Assembly: GCA_937876195.1 (NCBI GenBank)
Contig: CALEIK010000017.1
Coordinates: 1-64,000 of the forward strand
Source: an uncultured Flavobacteriales bacterium
GTDB lineage: Bacteria > Bacteroidota > Bacteroidia > Flavobacteriales_D > Crocinitomicaceae
Length of the DNA: 64,000 nucleotides
Direction: 5' to 3'
The translations under genes and the position numbers were made by a program. Positions 33,666 through 41,927 of this stretch are shown in pieces; position 1 is the first letter of the stretch; the number at the start of each line of letters is the position of its first letter. Below the pieces are notes generated by a model. That model saw only the letters and a program-made list of their open reading frames with translations. It did no database searches and was not told the origin of the DNA.

Positions 33666-35564
33666 ATGAATTTACGCATTAAAACATTTGAAGAATATCA
33701 AAAACACTATAAAAAGAGCGTTGAACAGCCCGAGGAATTTTGGGCAGGAATCGCGGACAAATTCACATGGCGAAAAAAATGGGACACTGTTTTAAATTGG
33801 AATTTCAACGATCCGTTGGTGGAGTGGTTTGGCGGAGGAACATTAAACATTACCGAAAATTTATTGGACCGTCACCTTGCTGAAAATGGAAATAAAATAG
33901 CCTTTCAATGGGAGCCAAACAATCCCAATGATCAAGCACAGAGCATCACCTACCAAGCTTTGCATGATGAAGTCTGCCAGTTCAGTAATGCACTGCGCAA
34001 ACTTGGGGTTGAGAAAGGCGACCGCGTTTGTATTTACATGCCGATGGTACTTGAATCGGTTGTTGCTATATTGGCATGTGCGCGAGTTGGCGCTGTACAT
34101 TCAATTATTTTTGCAGGATTTTCAGCACAAGCTTTGGCCGATAGAATCAACGATGCCACTGCAAAAATTGTCATTACTTCTGATGGTTTGAACCGAGGAG
34201 ATAAACAAGTGGATTTAAAATCGATGGTGGATGATGCGCTGACAACGTGTCCAAGCATTGAACACTGCATTGTCCTCAAATGTACCAATACCCCTGTAAA
34301 AAAGATAGAAGGAAGAGACCTTGACTATCACACCCTAATCGCAGGCGAGTCCAAAGAATGCACCCCCGAGGAAATGCAATCGGAAGATCCGTTATTTATC
34401 TTGTATACTTCTGGCTCAACAGGCAAACCGAAGGGCGTAGTGCACTCGTGTGCGGGTTATATGATTTACGCTGCCTATTCATTTCAAAACGTTTTTCAAG
34501 GCGAAGAAAATGATGTATTCTGGTGCACCGCCGACATTGGGTGGATAACTGGGCATACCTATATTGTCTACGGACCGCTGTTGTCTGGTGCCACCTCTAT
34601 CCTATTTGAAGGGATTCCAACCTATCCGCATCCTGGGAGATTTTGGGAGGTCTGTGAAAAGTATAACGTAAATCAGTTCTATACAGCACCGACTGCCATT
34701 CGTTCGTTAATGGGATTTGGACTTGAGTGCGTAAAAAAATTCGATTTGAGTAGCTTAAAAGTCATTGGCTCCGTCGGAGAACCTATCAACGAAGAAGCAT
34801 GGACATGGTATTATGAAAATATTGGAAGAAAGAAATGTCCAGTCGTGGATACGTGGTGGCAAACTGAAACGGGTGGAATTATGATCTCTGGACTCGGCAA
34901 TCTTACTCCCATGCAACCCATGCACGCTGGTTTTCCATTGCCGGGAATTCAACCTGTACTCGTGGATGCGGAGGGAAGCATTATCACTGAAAATGACGTC
35001 GAGGGGTATCTTTGTATTGCTTTTCCCTGGCCGTCAATTATTCGCACCACCTACGGTGACCACGAACGGTGTAAAAACACCTACTTTTCAAATTACAAAG
35101 GATACTACTTTACCGGAGACGGAGCCAAAAGAGATAAAAATGGCATGTACCGAATCATCGGTCGTGTGGATGATGTAATCAACGTTTCAGGGCATCGTTT
35201 TGGAACGGCAGAAATTGAGGACGCCATTAACATGGATGATTTTGTCATTGAATCTGCTGTGGTCGCCTATCCGCATGACATTAAAGGACAAGGAATCTAC
35301 GCCTACGTTGTAGTTGACCAACGAGGTGAATCAAGTGATGAAGATATTACCTCCTCTGTCGTTCGGTGTGTTTCTAAGCGAATCGGTAAAATTGCGAAGC
35401 CCGATAAAATTCAAATTGTTGAAGGACTTCCCAAAACTCGGTCAGGCAAAATTATGCGTAGAATCCTACGTAAAATAGCCGAAGGTGAGCGCTCAAATTT
35501 TGGAGACACTTCTACGTTGCTCGATCCTGAGGTAGTAGACAAAATAGTGATTAAAGCATTATAA
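33666..35564 (+). CDS. acs: Acetyl-CoA synthetase
   Basis: This 632-residue AMP-forming enzyme activates acetate to acetyl-CoA. Features in order: the ACS N-terminal segment (FEEYQKHYKKSVEQPEEFW); the AMP-binding P-loop YTSGSTGKPKGVVH; DTWWQTETGG; the hinge YYFTGDGAKRDKNG; and the C-terminal LPKTRSGKIMRR, whose Lys is the target of regulatory acetylation in relatives. The length is typical of Acs (about 630-650). It is monocistronic. A near-match box, TATTTTTA (about 33640), precedes it. It ends next to a bidirectional hairpin. Confidence 0.95.
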   Translation: MNLRIKTFEEYQKHYKKSVEQPEEFWAGIADKFTWRKKWDTVLNWNFNDPLVEWFGGGTLNITENLLDRHLAENGNKIAFQWEPNNPNDQAQSITYQALHDEVCQFSNALRKLGVEKGDRVCIYMPMVLESVVAILACARVGAVHSIIFAGFSAQALADRINDATAKIVITSDGLNRGDKQVDLKSMVDDALTTCPSIEHCIVLKCTNTPVKKIEGRDLDYHTLIAGESKECTPEEMQSEDPLFILYTSGSTGKPKGVVHSCAGYMIYAAYSFQNVFQGEENDVFWCTADIGWITGHTYIVYGPLLSGATSILFEGIPTYPHPGRFWEVCEKYNVNQFYTAPTAIRSLMGFGLECVKKFDLSSLKVIGSVGEPINEEAWTWYYENIGRKKCPVVDTWWQTETGGIMISGLGNLTPMQPMHAGFPLPGIQPVLVDAEGSIITENDVEGYLCIAFPWPSIIRTTYGDHERCKNTYFSNYKGYYFTGDGAKRDKNGMYRIIGRVDDVINVSGHRFGTAEIEDAINMDDFVIESAVVAYPHDIKGQGIYAYVVVDQRGESSDEDITSSVVRCVSKRIGKIAKPDKIQIVEGLPKTRSGKIMRRILRKIAEGERSNFGDTSTLLDPEVVDKIVIKAL

Positions 35565-35565
35565 C

Positions 35566-35598
35566 AAAAAAAATGGGCTTGCAAAAGCAAACCCATTT
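35566..35598 (-). terminator. Terminator between acs and the OmpA-like gene
   Basis: AAATGGGCTTGC pairs with GCAAACCCATTT around AAAA. On the minus strand it is followed by a T8 run, so it mainly serves the OmpA-like gene. It may also act weakly for acs. Confidence 0.85.
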
Positions 35599-35621
35599 GT
35601 AAAATCTCTTTTTCAGTAGAT

Positions 35622-36794
35622 TTATTTTCTAACAATAAACGTTACACGACGATTTTTGGCAAGAATTAAATCTTCATCGTCCTCTTCGTTTGTATCTTCA
35701 TTAGGCACTGAACTTCCTTTGCGCGTGATAATCAAACGTGACTCAGGAATTCCTTTGTCAATTAGATAAGTCATTACGACACCAATTCGTTTGTTATCCA
35801 TCCCTGAATAATAATCGTTTGTAAGTCCAACTGAATCTTCCATGGCATTGTTATGCCCATTGATTTGTAATTTCAATGCTGGATTCTCTTTTAGGATACC
35901 GGCTATCAAATCAAGTGACCCTTGTCCTTCAGTGGTCAATTTATCTTTTCCAAAAGCGAAGAAAATTTCATTGATTTCAATTTTCTCTTCTGGAGTCATT
36001 TCTTCCGTAATTGAGAACGTTTTTTGATAAATCGTAGTAGAGAACTCTTGTCCACCATCATCTGCTAGACAATCGCATTGCTCACCTTCATTTAACAAAC
36101 GAACGCTTGCATCGTCAATGTAATAATATGCTGAGATCACTTGTGAAACTTTCACTTTTGGATCCTTTTTCATTCTTTCATTCTTAGTTTCATCGTCAGA
36201 ATTAAAGTTTCCAATGGTAAAATACTTTTCACCGCCTTCAGCAACATATACTCCACAGATTTCAGTCCAGTTAAAACGAGCGCTCACAATTTTATGATCG
36301 TTATTGTAGTGAAGAACACTAGGCTCGTCAATCAGTGGCAATTTTGAATCTGTTCCAAAAGGTTTCTTGCTCAATTTCGCACCAATATTATTTGATGCAT
36401 ACTTAGATGCTTCTGCCAACGAAATATTGAACTTCACGCAATAACGCATTCCTTTTTTCATAGGAGCGTCTAATTTGGTCATCACATACGAACGTGGCTC
36501 CTTATTTCCATAGGAATACCCAACAATTCCGGCATAATTTCCACCTTCTTTTGGGTGCTCTTTTCCAAAAATATTCTCTGGAACTCCAATATCTGGATTT
36601 TTATTCGATGTGAACAAATCCGCACGGACACCAGTTGGAGATACCCAACCTTCTGCACTTTCAATAGATCCTAATCGTTTAGGACTCTTACCTACCGATT
36701 CAAAACTTGGATTTGGAAGTAGATTCTGTCCTTCTTGTGCTAATGTTCCAAAAGAAATAATTCCGATGGTCATTGTCCAAATCAATTTTGTCAT
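35622..36794 (-). CDS. OmpA family outer-membrane protein
   Basis: The product has about 390 residues. The ATG at 36794 gives a signal peptide (MTKLIWTMTIGIISFGTLAQ); the 36815 alternative would overlap hemE and spoil the signal. Residues about 25-230 form a carbohydrate-binding-like jelly-roll seen in related surface proteins (NLLPNPSFESVG at the start). The C-terminal 120 residues are an OmpA peptidoglycan-binding domain: EIFFAFGKDKLTTEGQGSLDLIA, LQINGHNNAMED, NKRIGVVMTYLIDKGI, AKNRRVTFIV. It follows hemE by about 4 nt and is probably co-transcribed. Confidence 0.87.
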   Translation of the reverse strand: MTKLIWTMTIGIISFGTLAQEGQNLLPNPSFESVGKSPKRLGSIESAEGWVSPTGVRADLFTSNKNPDIGVPENIFGKEHPKEGGNYAGIVGYSYGNKEPRSYVMTKLDAPMKKGMRYCVKFNISLAEASKYASNNIGAKLSKKPFGTDSKLPLIDEPSVLHYNNDHKIVSARFNWTEICGVYVAEGGEKYFTIGNFNSDDETKNERMKKDPKVKVSQVISAYYYIDDASVRLLNEGEQCDCLADDGGQEFSTTIYQKTFSITEEMTPEEKIEINEIFFAFGKDKLTTEGQGSLDLIAGILKENPALKLQINGHNNAMEDSVGLTNDYYSGMDNKRIGVVMTYLIDKGIPESRLIITRKGSSVPNEDTNEEDDEDLILAKNRRVTFIVRK

Positions 36795-36798
36795 TTTT

Positions 36799-37836
36799 TT
36801 AGCGTTTAAATTCATAATTTTTAACTGTTTTAATGAATGTTTTTACCTTTTCTGGATCTATATCCGGATAAACACCGTGGCCTAAATTAACAATATGTCT
36901 TTTACTTTTGAAAGAATTCAGCATATTATTTGTCAATCTTTCTATTTCAGAATGAGATGAATAGAGTGCGCAAGGATCTAAATTCCCCTGTAGCGTTCTA
37001 TCATTCCCTACTGCCTGTCTAATTTCTGACATATCCATGTTCCAATCAACTCCAACTGTATTGCATTCCATTTTAGCAATTTCAGTCACCGAATTGTACG
37101 CTCCTTTTGCAAAAATCGTTACCGGAACTTCAGTAATCGCCGATGCTATTTGATCCAAATATTTCAATCCAAATTCAGCATATTGTTCTTTTCCAAGAAT
37201 CCCTGCCCATGAGTCAAAAATTTGCACCATGTGGGCACCCGCTTTGACCTGAGCTTTTAAATACTGAATTGTCACTTTCGTGATACGGGTAAGCAACTCG
37301 TGTGCCAAAGATGGATTGGTGTACAGTATTTTTCTCGATTCAGAGAATGTCTTTGAGCCTTGACCTTCGGTCATATAACAGAATATCGTCCAAGGCGCAC
37401 CAGCAAATCCAATCAAGGGCACTCTTCCGTTTAGTTCCCTATTTGTAATACGAATTGCTTCCGTAACGTATCCAAGTCTATCCTCGATATCAAAATCAAA
37501 TTCTGCGTACTTCAGACCTTCCTCTGAACGAATCGTTTTTTCGAACCAAGGACCTTTTTTTTCTACCATTTGATAGGTCAATCCCATGGCTTCAGGAACC
37601 ACCAAAATATCAGAAAAAATAATTGCAGCGTCTACATCCAATAAATCGACGGGTTGTATGGTGACTTCTGCAGCTCGTTCTGGTGTTTCTACTAGCTCCT
37701 TAAAACCAGAAAGTTTGCCTCGAACAGCACGATACTCAGGTAAAATCCTACCTGCCTGACGCATCAACCAAACCGGGTAGCGCTCAATTGATTCTCCGCG
37801 TGCCGCACGCAAAATTAAGTCGTTTTGAATTTTCAT
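36799..37836 (-). CDS. hemE: Uroporphyrinogen decarboxylase
   Basis: This 345-residue cytoplasmic enzyme converts uroporphyrinogen III to coproporphyrinogen III in haem synthesis. The conserved N-terminal block YPVWLMRQAGRILPEYR (substrate-binding Arg residues) is present, as are FSDILVVPEAMGL (catalytic Asp) and GFAGAPWTIFCYM. The length is typical. The -7 box TAACTTTG at 37842-37849 ends 5 nt before the ATG, predicting an almost leaderless mRNA. The OmpA-like gene follows closely. Confidence 0.95.
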   Translation of the reverse strand: MKIQNDLILRAARGESIERYPVWLMRQAGRILPEYRAVRGKLSGFKELVETPERAAEVTIQPVDLLDVDAAIIFSDILVVPEAMGLTYQMVEKKGPWFEKTIRSEEGLKYAEFDFDIEDRLGYVTEAIRITNRELNGRVPLIGFAGAPWTIFCYMTEGQGSKTFSESRKILYTNPSLAHELLTRITKVTIQYLKAQVKAGAHMVQIFDSWAGILGKEQYAEFGLKYLDQIASAITEVPVTIFAKGAYNSVTEIAKMECNTVGVDWNMDMSEIRQAVGNDRTLQGNLDPCALYSSHSEIERLTNNMLNSFKSKRHIVNLGHGVYPDIDPEKVKTFIKTVKNYEFKR

Positions 37837-37841
37837 CGCTG

Positions 37842-37849
37842 CAAAGTTA
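37842..37849 (-). promoter_or_regulatory. Predicted -7 box, leaderless type, for hemE
   Basis: TAACTTTG on the minus strand, then CAGCG, then the ATG at 37836. No -33 TTG seen. Confidence 0.45.
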
Positions 37850-37931
37850 AAAAAATGACTTGCTTAATTGGCATGTTCTTGTAAAGATTTCAGCGATTTA
37901 TTCACCAATTCTTCGTCCTAGAAATGTACGC

Positions 37932-38597
37932 TTACCAATCAATGGTTTTTAGCGAATTAGATGTCAAATATTCATTGGTTTTTGAGAAATGCTTGCATCC
38001 CAAAAATCCTCTGTGCGCTGATAACGGTGATGGATGCGGCGCCTTCAAAAGTAAATTCTCAGCGACATTGACACCACTCGCCTTCTTTTGTGCTTTTCCA
38101 CCCCAAAGCATGTAAACAACATTCTTCTTCCGCTCATTCAGAAGTTGTACGATGCGATCAGTGAAAATTTCCCAACCTCGACCTGCGTGACTGTCAGCTT
38201 CTCCCTCTCTAACCGTTAAAACCGTATTCAACAAAAGGACGCCCTGTTGCGCCCAATGACTAAGGTCGCCATTTGAACGCCGTGAAATTCCAAGGTCTAA
38301 CTCGAGTTCTTTGTAAATATTTCTCAAACTAGGCGGTAACGCAGTGACATTCTCATTGACCGAAAAACAAAGTCCATGCGCCATTCCTCGAGTATGATAG
38401 GGATCTTGTCCTAAAATCACCACACGGACATTCTCAAAGGGACATGCATCAAATGCTCTAAATATTTCATTTGGCTTGGGGAATACTTGTCGCGTTTTAT
38501 ATTCGCTTCGTACAAATTCAGTCAACTCTTTGAAATAAGGCCGTTGGAATTCATCGGTAAGCAGTTGTTTCCAAGATTCCTCAATTTTCACATCCAT
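37932..38597 (-). CDS. ung: Uracil-DNA glycosylase
   Basis: This 221-residue family 1 UDG removes uracil from DNA. Motifs: GQDPYHTRGMAHGLCFSV (catalytic Asp in GQDPYH), LLLNTVLTVREGEADSHAGRGWE, and HPSPLSAHRGFLGCKHF (catalytic His). It is a complete single-domain enzyme. It diverges from the lipoprotein gene at 38644. The sequence TATATTCG followed by AAGC precedes the ATG, one mismatch from the leaderless arrangement seen elsewhere in the window. Confidence 0.96.
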   Translation of the reverse strand: MDVKIEESWKQLLTDEFQRPYFKELTEFVRSEYKTRQVFPKPNEIFRAFDACPFENVRVVILGQDPYHTRGMAHGLCFSVNENVTALPPSLRNIYKELELDLGISRRSNGDLSHWAQQGVLLLNTVLTVREGEADSHAGRGWEIFTDRIVQLLNERKKNVVYMLWGGKAQKKASGVNVAENLLLKAPHPSPLSAHRGFLGCKHFSKTNEYLTSNSLKTIDW

Positions 38598-38631
38598 GCT
38601 TCGAATATAAAAGAAAATTAAGATTAACCAT

Positions 38632-38639
38632 TATCTTTG
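38632..38639 (+). promoter_or_regulatory. Predicted -7 box, leaderless type, for the lipoprotein at 38644
   Basis: TATCTTTG, then ACGC, then the ATG. A start about 4 nt after the box would place +1 at or next to the A of ATG. Confidence 0.45.
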
Positions 38640-38643
38640 ACGC

Positions 38644-39411
38644 ATGAAATACCTATACATTATTAGTGTGCTCTTTTTAGGCGTGGCATGTTCAGATGGC
38701 TCATCCGAAAAGATCAATGATGGCACATCGGAGGGCAACGATGAAGTTCAGGAAACCCTCGAACATAAAATGGTGCGCCACATTGAAGGGAACTTAGCCA
38801 TTTTGGGGACAGAGAAATATTCATACGAAGTATTTAGTGAGCATCTAGATGGCGATGACAGCATTGACTATGTCATTACCGTAAATCGTTTAGAAAACGC
38901 GCTTGACAATGCTATAAAGAGTGGGAATACAGCTCAACGAGCAGAAATGGGATATATTGGTAAGTATAATTTCATTTTCTACATGGATGGTGCAACCAAA
39001 GACATTACCCCTGCGATTCCAGTGGCTTCAAGTCCTCATGCTGAACTGGATGTTACTTTTGCCCACATTCGCTCCGAAGCTTACAAAGATATTATGGTCG
39101 ACTTCAGAGTACGAAATTCGTGCTTCAGAAGATTCTTTACTGTTGTCAATGAAATTCCATTACAGACTTTTGAAGCTAAGATTTTCGATTATCTGGGAGA
39201 AGAAAATGCGGAAGCATACAGCATTAAATTTGAACCAGGAAGCTATTCTCTCGCCAAAGACATTTATGTGTACAAAGCGGATATAGAGAATGTAACGATT
39301 AAATCCATGAACGACGTTTATGATATTTATCCGAAGATCACACCGACCGATCAATTGGATAGAAAATGGTTCTTCAACGATCACATGCAAAAGTATTTTA
39401 CCGAAAAGTAA
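38644..39411 (+). CDS. Lipoprotein of unknown function
   Basis: The product has 255 residues with a lipoprotein signal (MKYLYIISVLFLGVACSDGS, lipidated Cys at 16) followed by an acidic linker. The body (about 45-255) is a mixed alpha/beta domain with DGDDSIDYVITVNRLE, a calcium-loop-like DGDDSID stretch, and later YDIYPKITPTDQLDRKWFFND. No family is recognised. The alpha/beta hydrolase gene begins 3 nt after its stop, so the two probably form an operon. Confidence 0.8.
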   Translation: MKYLYIISVLFLGVACSDGSSEKINDGTSEGNDEVQETLEHKMVRHIEGNLAILGTEKYSYEVFSEHLDGDDSIDYVITVNRLENALDNAIKSGNTAQRAEMGYIGKYNFIFYMDGATKDITPAIPVASSPHAELDVTFAHIRSEAYKDIMVDFRVRNSCFRRFFTVVNEIPLQTFEAKIFDYLGEENAEAYSIKFEPGSYSLAKDIYVYKADIENVTIKSMNDVYDIYPKITPTDQLDRKWFFNDHMQKYFTEK

Positions 39412-39413
39412 AC

Positions 39414-40037
39414 ATGGAGAATACCTTTCAACATGCTAAAACCTTTCGTTATGAAACATTGAATAGCGAGAATAATCCAACTTCGGTTATTTATGCCTTG
39501 CACGGATACGGACAACTCGCAAAGTATTTCATTCAAAAACTCAAATTCATCAATAAAAATATTCTGGTCGTTGCCCCAGAAGGAATGCATCGCTTTTATA
39601 TAAAAGGCGCCTCGGGTCGTGTTGGCGCATCTTGGATGACGAAGGAGGCTCGAGAAATAGACATTTCGGATAACATCGATTGGCTGAACGCACTGGACAA
39701 AGAGATTTCCACACGTTATGGAATTGAACGACGGTACCTTCTCGGGTTTTCGCAAGGCGGAGCTACAGCGGTAAGATGGAAGATGAATGCAATGAATCCC
39801 TTTCAACGAATGATTATTTGGGCAAGCGATTTTCCTCCTGATATGGAACCAAAGATTTCACAATTGAAAGGAGAAAGCACGAATCATTTTGTGATTGGTT
39901 CAGAGGATGAATTTTACAACAAAGAAGATCAAAATAGAATCATCTCATTTTATAAAAGTGTAGATTTTAAAATAAGTACTTATCTTGGTCCCCACGATAT
40001 TGACACAACAATTTTGAATGCATTAATTAACCAGTAA
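39414..40037 (+). CDS. Alpha/beta hydrolase (esterase-like)
   Basis: The product has about 207 residues. The nucleophile elbow is GFSQGG (Ser113), the oxyanion region is ALHGYGQLAKYF, and the probable catalytic His is in GPHDID near the end. The size and GFSQGG motif fit the carboxylesterase/phospholipase family. There is no signal peptide, so it is likely cytoplasmic. The upstream frame opens within the lipoprotein gene, but ATG 39414, just after that stop, is preferred. Confidence 0.82.
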   Translation: MENTFQHAKTFRYETLNSENNPTSVIYALHGYGQLAKYFIQKLKFINKNILVVAPEGMHRFYIKGASGRVGASWMTKEAREIDISDNIDWLNALDKEISTRYGIERRYLLGFSQGGATAVRWKMNAMNPFQRMIIWASDFPPDMEPKISQLKGESTNHFVIGSEDEFYNKEDQNRIISFYKSVDFKISTYLGPHDIDTTILNALINQ

Positions 40038-40063
40038 AAACTTGAAGAGCAAAACTATCTTTG
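40032..40063 (+). promoter_or_regulatory. Promoter of the LolA-like gene
   Basis: TTG at 40032-40034, a 21-nt spacer and TATCTTTG at 40056-40063 match the Bacteroidetes consensus. The leader would be about 34 nt. Confidence 0.6.
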
Positions 40064-40100
40064 GCATAGTTTCTGCTATTCTCAAGAAAAAAAATAAGAC

Positions 40101-40742
40101 ATGAAACACATATTTACTTTCTTAGCAATAACATCACTCGTATTTTCCTCGTTTGGACAAGACTCGAAAGCACAAGAAATTTTAGACAAACTTTCAAAAA
40201 AAATGAAAGGTCAAAACTCTTTTTATGTAGAGTTTAGCGCTAATATTAAAAACTCGGAGACTGGCACCAATGAGACTGAAACTGGTAAAGGTTGGGTAAA
40301 AGGTGATAAATATTATGCCTCGTTTGGTGAAAATACAATTATCTCTAACGGTTTAAAAACTTGGACGATCGTAAAGGAAGAAAAATCTGTGTATGAATCT
40401 GACGCGAGTGCAGAAGATGAAGAATCAATCAATCCAAGAAAATTGTTGACCATTTGGGAAAGTGGTTTCAAAAATAAGTACGGAAAGGAATCAACCTTGA
40501 ATGGTGAGGCCGTGCATGTTATCTACCTTTACCCAAAGAATGCCGGGAGCGTAGATTACCACACTGTTATTCTGTACATATCAAAGACAAAGAGTGAACT
40601 CATGAAGGTCGTAATGAAAACAAAAGACGGTACTGTCATGACGTATAACGTTACTAATTACACCCCGAACACAGATATCAGCGATTCTAAATTTGTGTTC
40701 AGTACAACTAAATACCCTGGATACACTGTCATTAGAGATTAG
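40101..40742 (+). CDS. LolA-like outer-membrane lipoprotein carrier
   Basis: The 213-residue product has a signal peptide (MKHIFTFLAITSLVFSSFGQ). The mature protein has the LolA/LppX half-barrel pattern: AQEILDKLSKKMKGQNSFYVEFS at the start, then strands such as GKGWVKGDKYYASFGENTIISNGLKTWTI and a C-terminal DSKFVFSTTKYPGYTVI. LolA-type proteins carry lipoproteins across the periplasm. Its own promoter and terminator frame it. Confidence 0.87.
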   Translation: MKHIFTFLAITSLVFSSFGQDSKAQEILDKLSKKMKGQNSFYVEFSANIKNSETGTNETETGKGWVKGDKYYASFGENTIISNGLKTWTIVKEEKSVYESDASAEDEESINPRKLLTIWESGFKNKYGKESTLNGEAVHVIYLYPKNAGSVDYHTVILYISKTKSELMKVVMKTKDGTVMTYNVTNYTPNTDISDSKFVFSTTKYPGYTVIRD

Positions 40743-40768
40743 GATTCAATAAGAAAATAATGAATAAA

Positions 40769-40801
40769 AAAGAGAGGCTTCAATAATGAGGCCTCTCTTT
40801 T
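40769..40801 (+). terminator. Terminator of the LolA-like gene
   Basis: GAGAGGC pairs with GCCTCTC, with further A-T pairing outside, and is followed by a short T run. Confidence 0.85.
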
Positions 40802-41024
40802 CATAATTAACCTGTAAGTGTTAATAATTGATCCGTGTCTTATAAACGCAAAGCGCCCTAAAAGGTTTCATGTTTTGGTGAAAGTAATTCTACAATTGTT
40901 TCAAATACTAAGTTAGTACACTGGAAATCCGAACTCTTCGTTGGTGAGAAACATTGTCATTCTCAGGTAATTAACATTTTCTCATTCAAAAGTTTTTCGC
41001 TATCTTACATAAAGCGCAATCTAG

Positions 41025-41927
41025 ATGCATAATTTTGGTCTATTGAAAAATAATAATTCTATACAAGCCTTAGTTCGATTGATTGATGATCCTGATGAGT
41101 CGATCTACGAGCATGTACGTGATGAAATAATCAATCACGGGACTTCTGCTATTCCATTTTTAGAATCGTCATGGGAAGAAGATGATTACGGATTATTGTT
41201 TCAATCGCGGATTGAGGACTTGATCAAAGAGATTCAATTCAAGGCAGTCAAAGATGATTTGAAAAACTGGATCGATTCATCACACAAGGATTTACTGACG
41301 GGTGCTTTGATTGTCACTCGCTACCAATATCCAAATTTTGATGAAGAGAAAATTCGTCAAAAAATTCAAGAGATCAGAAAGGACATTTGGCTTGAAATTA
41401 GCGAGTATCAAACGGCTTACGAGAAAGTGAGGATTTTCAATAAGATCTTTTACGGGAAATATCATTTCACTGGCAATTCAAAAGATTATCACTCACCGTT
41501 GAATTCATACATCAACACGGTGATCGAAACGCGTAAGGGAAATCCTTTGAGTCTTTGCTTGATTTATTCCATCATTGCACAATCGCTTGACATGCCTGTT
41601 TACGGCATCAACTTACCCAATCACTTTGTGCTGACTTATTTGGATGAAAACAATATAAACTCCTTCGTTGCGCCTGAAAATAAGCACGGAAATCTATTTT
41701 ACATCAACGCATTTTCAAAAGGAGGAATTTTTGATGAAAGCGAGATTACTGAGTTTTTAAATGGGTTGAATAAACCGCTACTCAGAGAATATTACGAGCC
41801 TTGCTCCAATTCAGCCATCATCATACGCATGTTGACGAATTTAATCGCTGCATTTCAACAATCTGGAAGTGCGGAGCGTGTTAAGGAACTGACCGAATTA
41901 CGCGACTTATTTGATCGTAATCTCTAA
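41025..41927 (+). CDS. SirB1/transglutaminase-like protein
   Basis: The product has 300 residues. A HEAT-like helical N-terminal part (1-110, ALVRLIDDPDESIYEHVRDEI) precedes a transglutaminase-like domain with GNPLSLCLIYSIIAQSLDMPVYGINLPNHFVLTY, which contains the probable Cys and His. The family is widespread but poorly understood. The 3' end overlaps the 3' end of the convergent dnaE gene by 21 nt, an unusual overlap with no room for a terminator. Confidence 0.82.
   Translation: MHNFGLLKNNNSIQALVRLIDDPDESIYEHVRDEIINHGTSAIPFLESSWEEDDYGLLFQSRIEDLIKEIQFKAVKDDLKNWIDSSHKDLLTGALIVTRYQYPNFDEEKIRQKIQEIRKDIWLEISEYQTAYEKVRIFNKIFYGKYHFTGNSKDYHSPLNSYINTVIETRKGNPLSLCLIYSIIAQSLDMPVYGINLPNHFVLTYLDENNINSFVAPENKHGNLFYINAFSKGGIFDESEITEFLNGLNKPLLREYYEPCSNSAIIIRMLTNLIAAFQQSGSAERVKELTELRDLFDRNL

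Noticed and set aside
36799..36815. Overlap between hemE and the OmpA-like gene
   Set aside because: It disappears when the OmpA-like gene starts at 36794, where the signal peptide begins.
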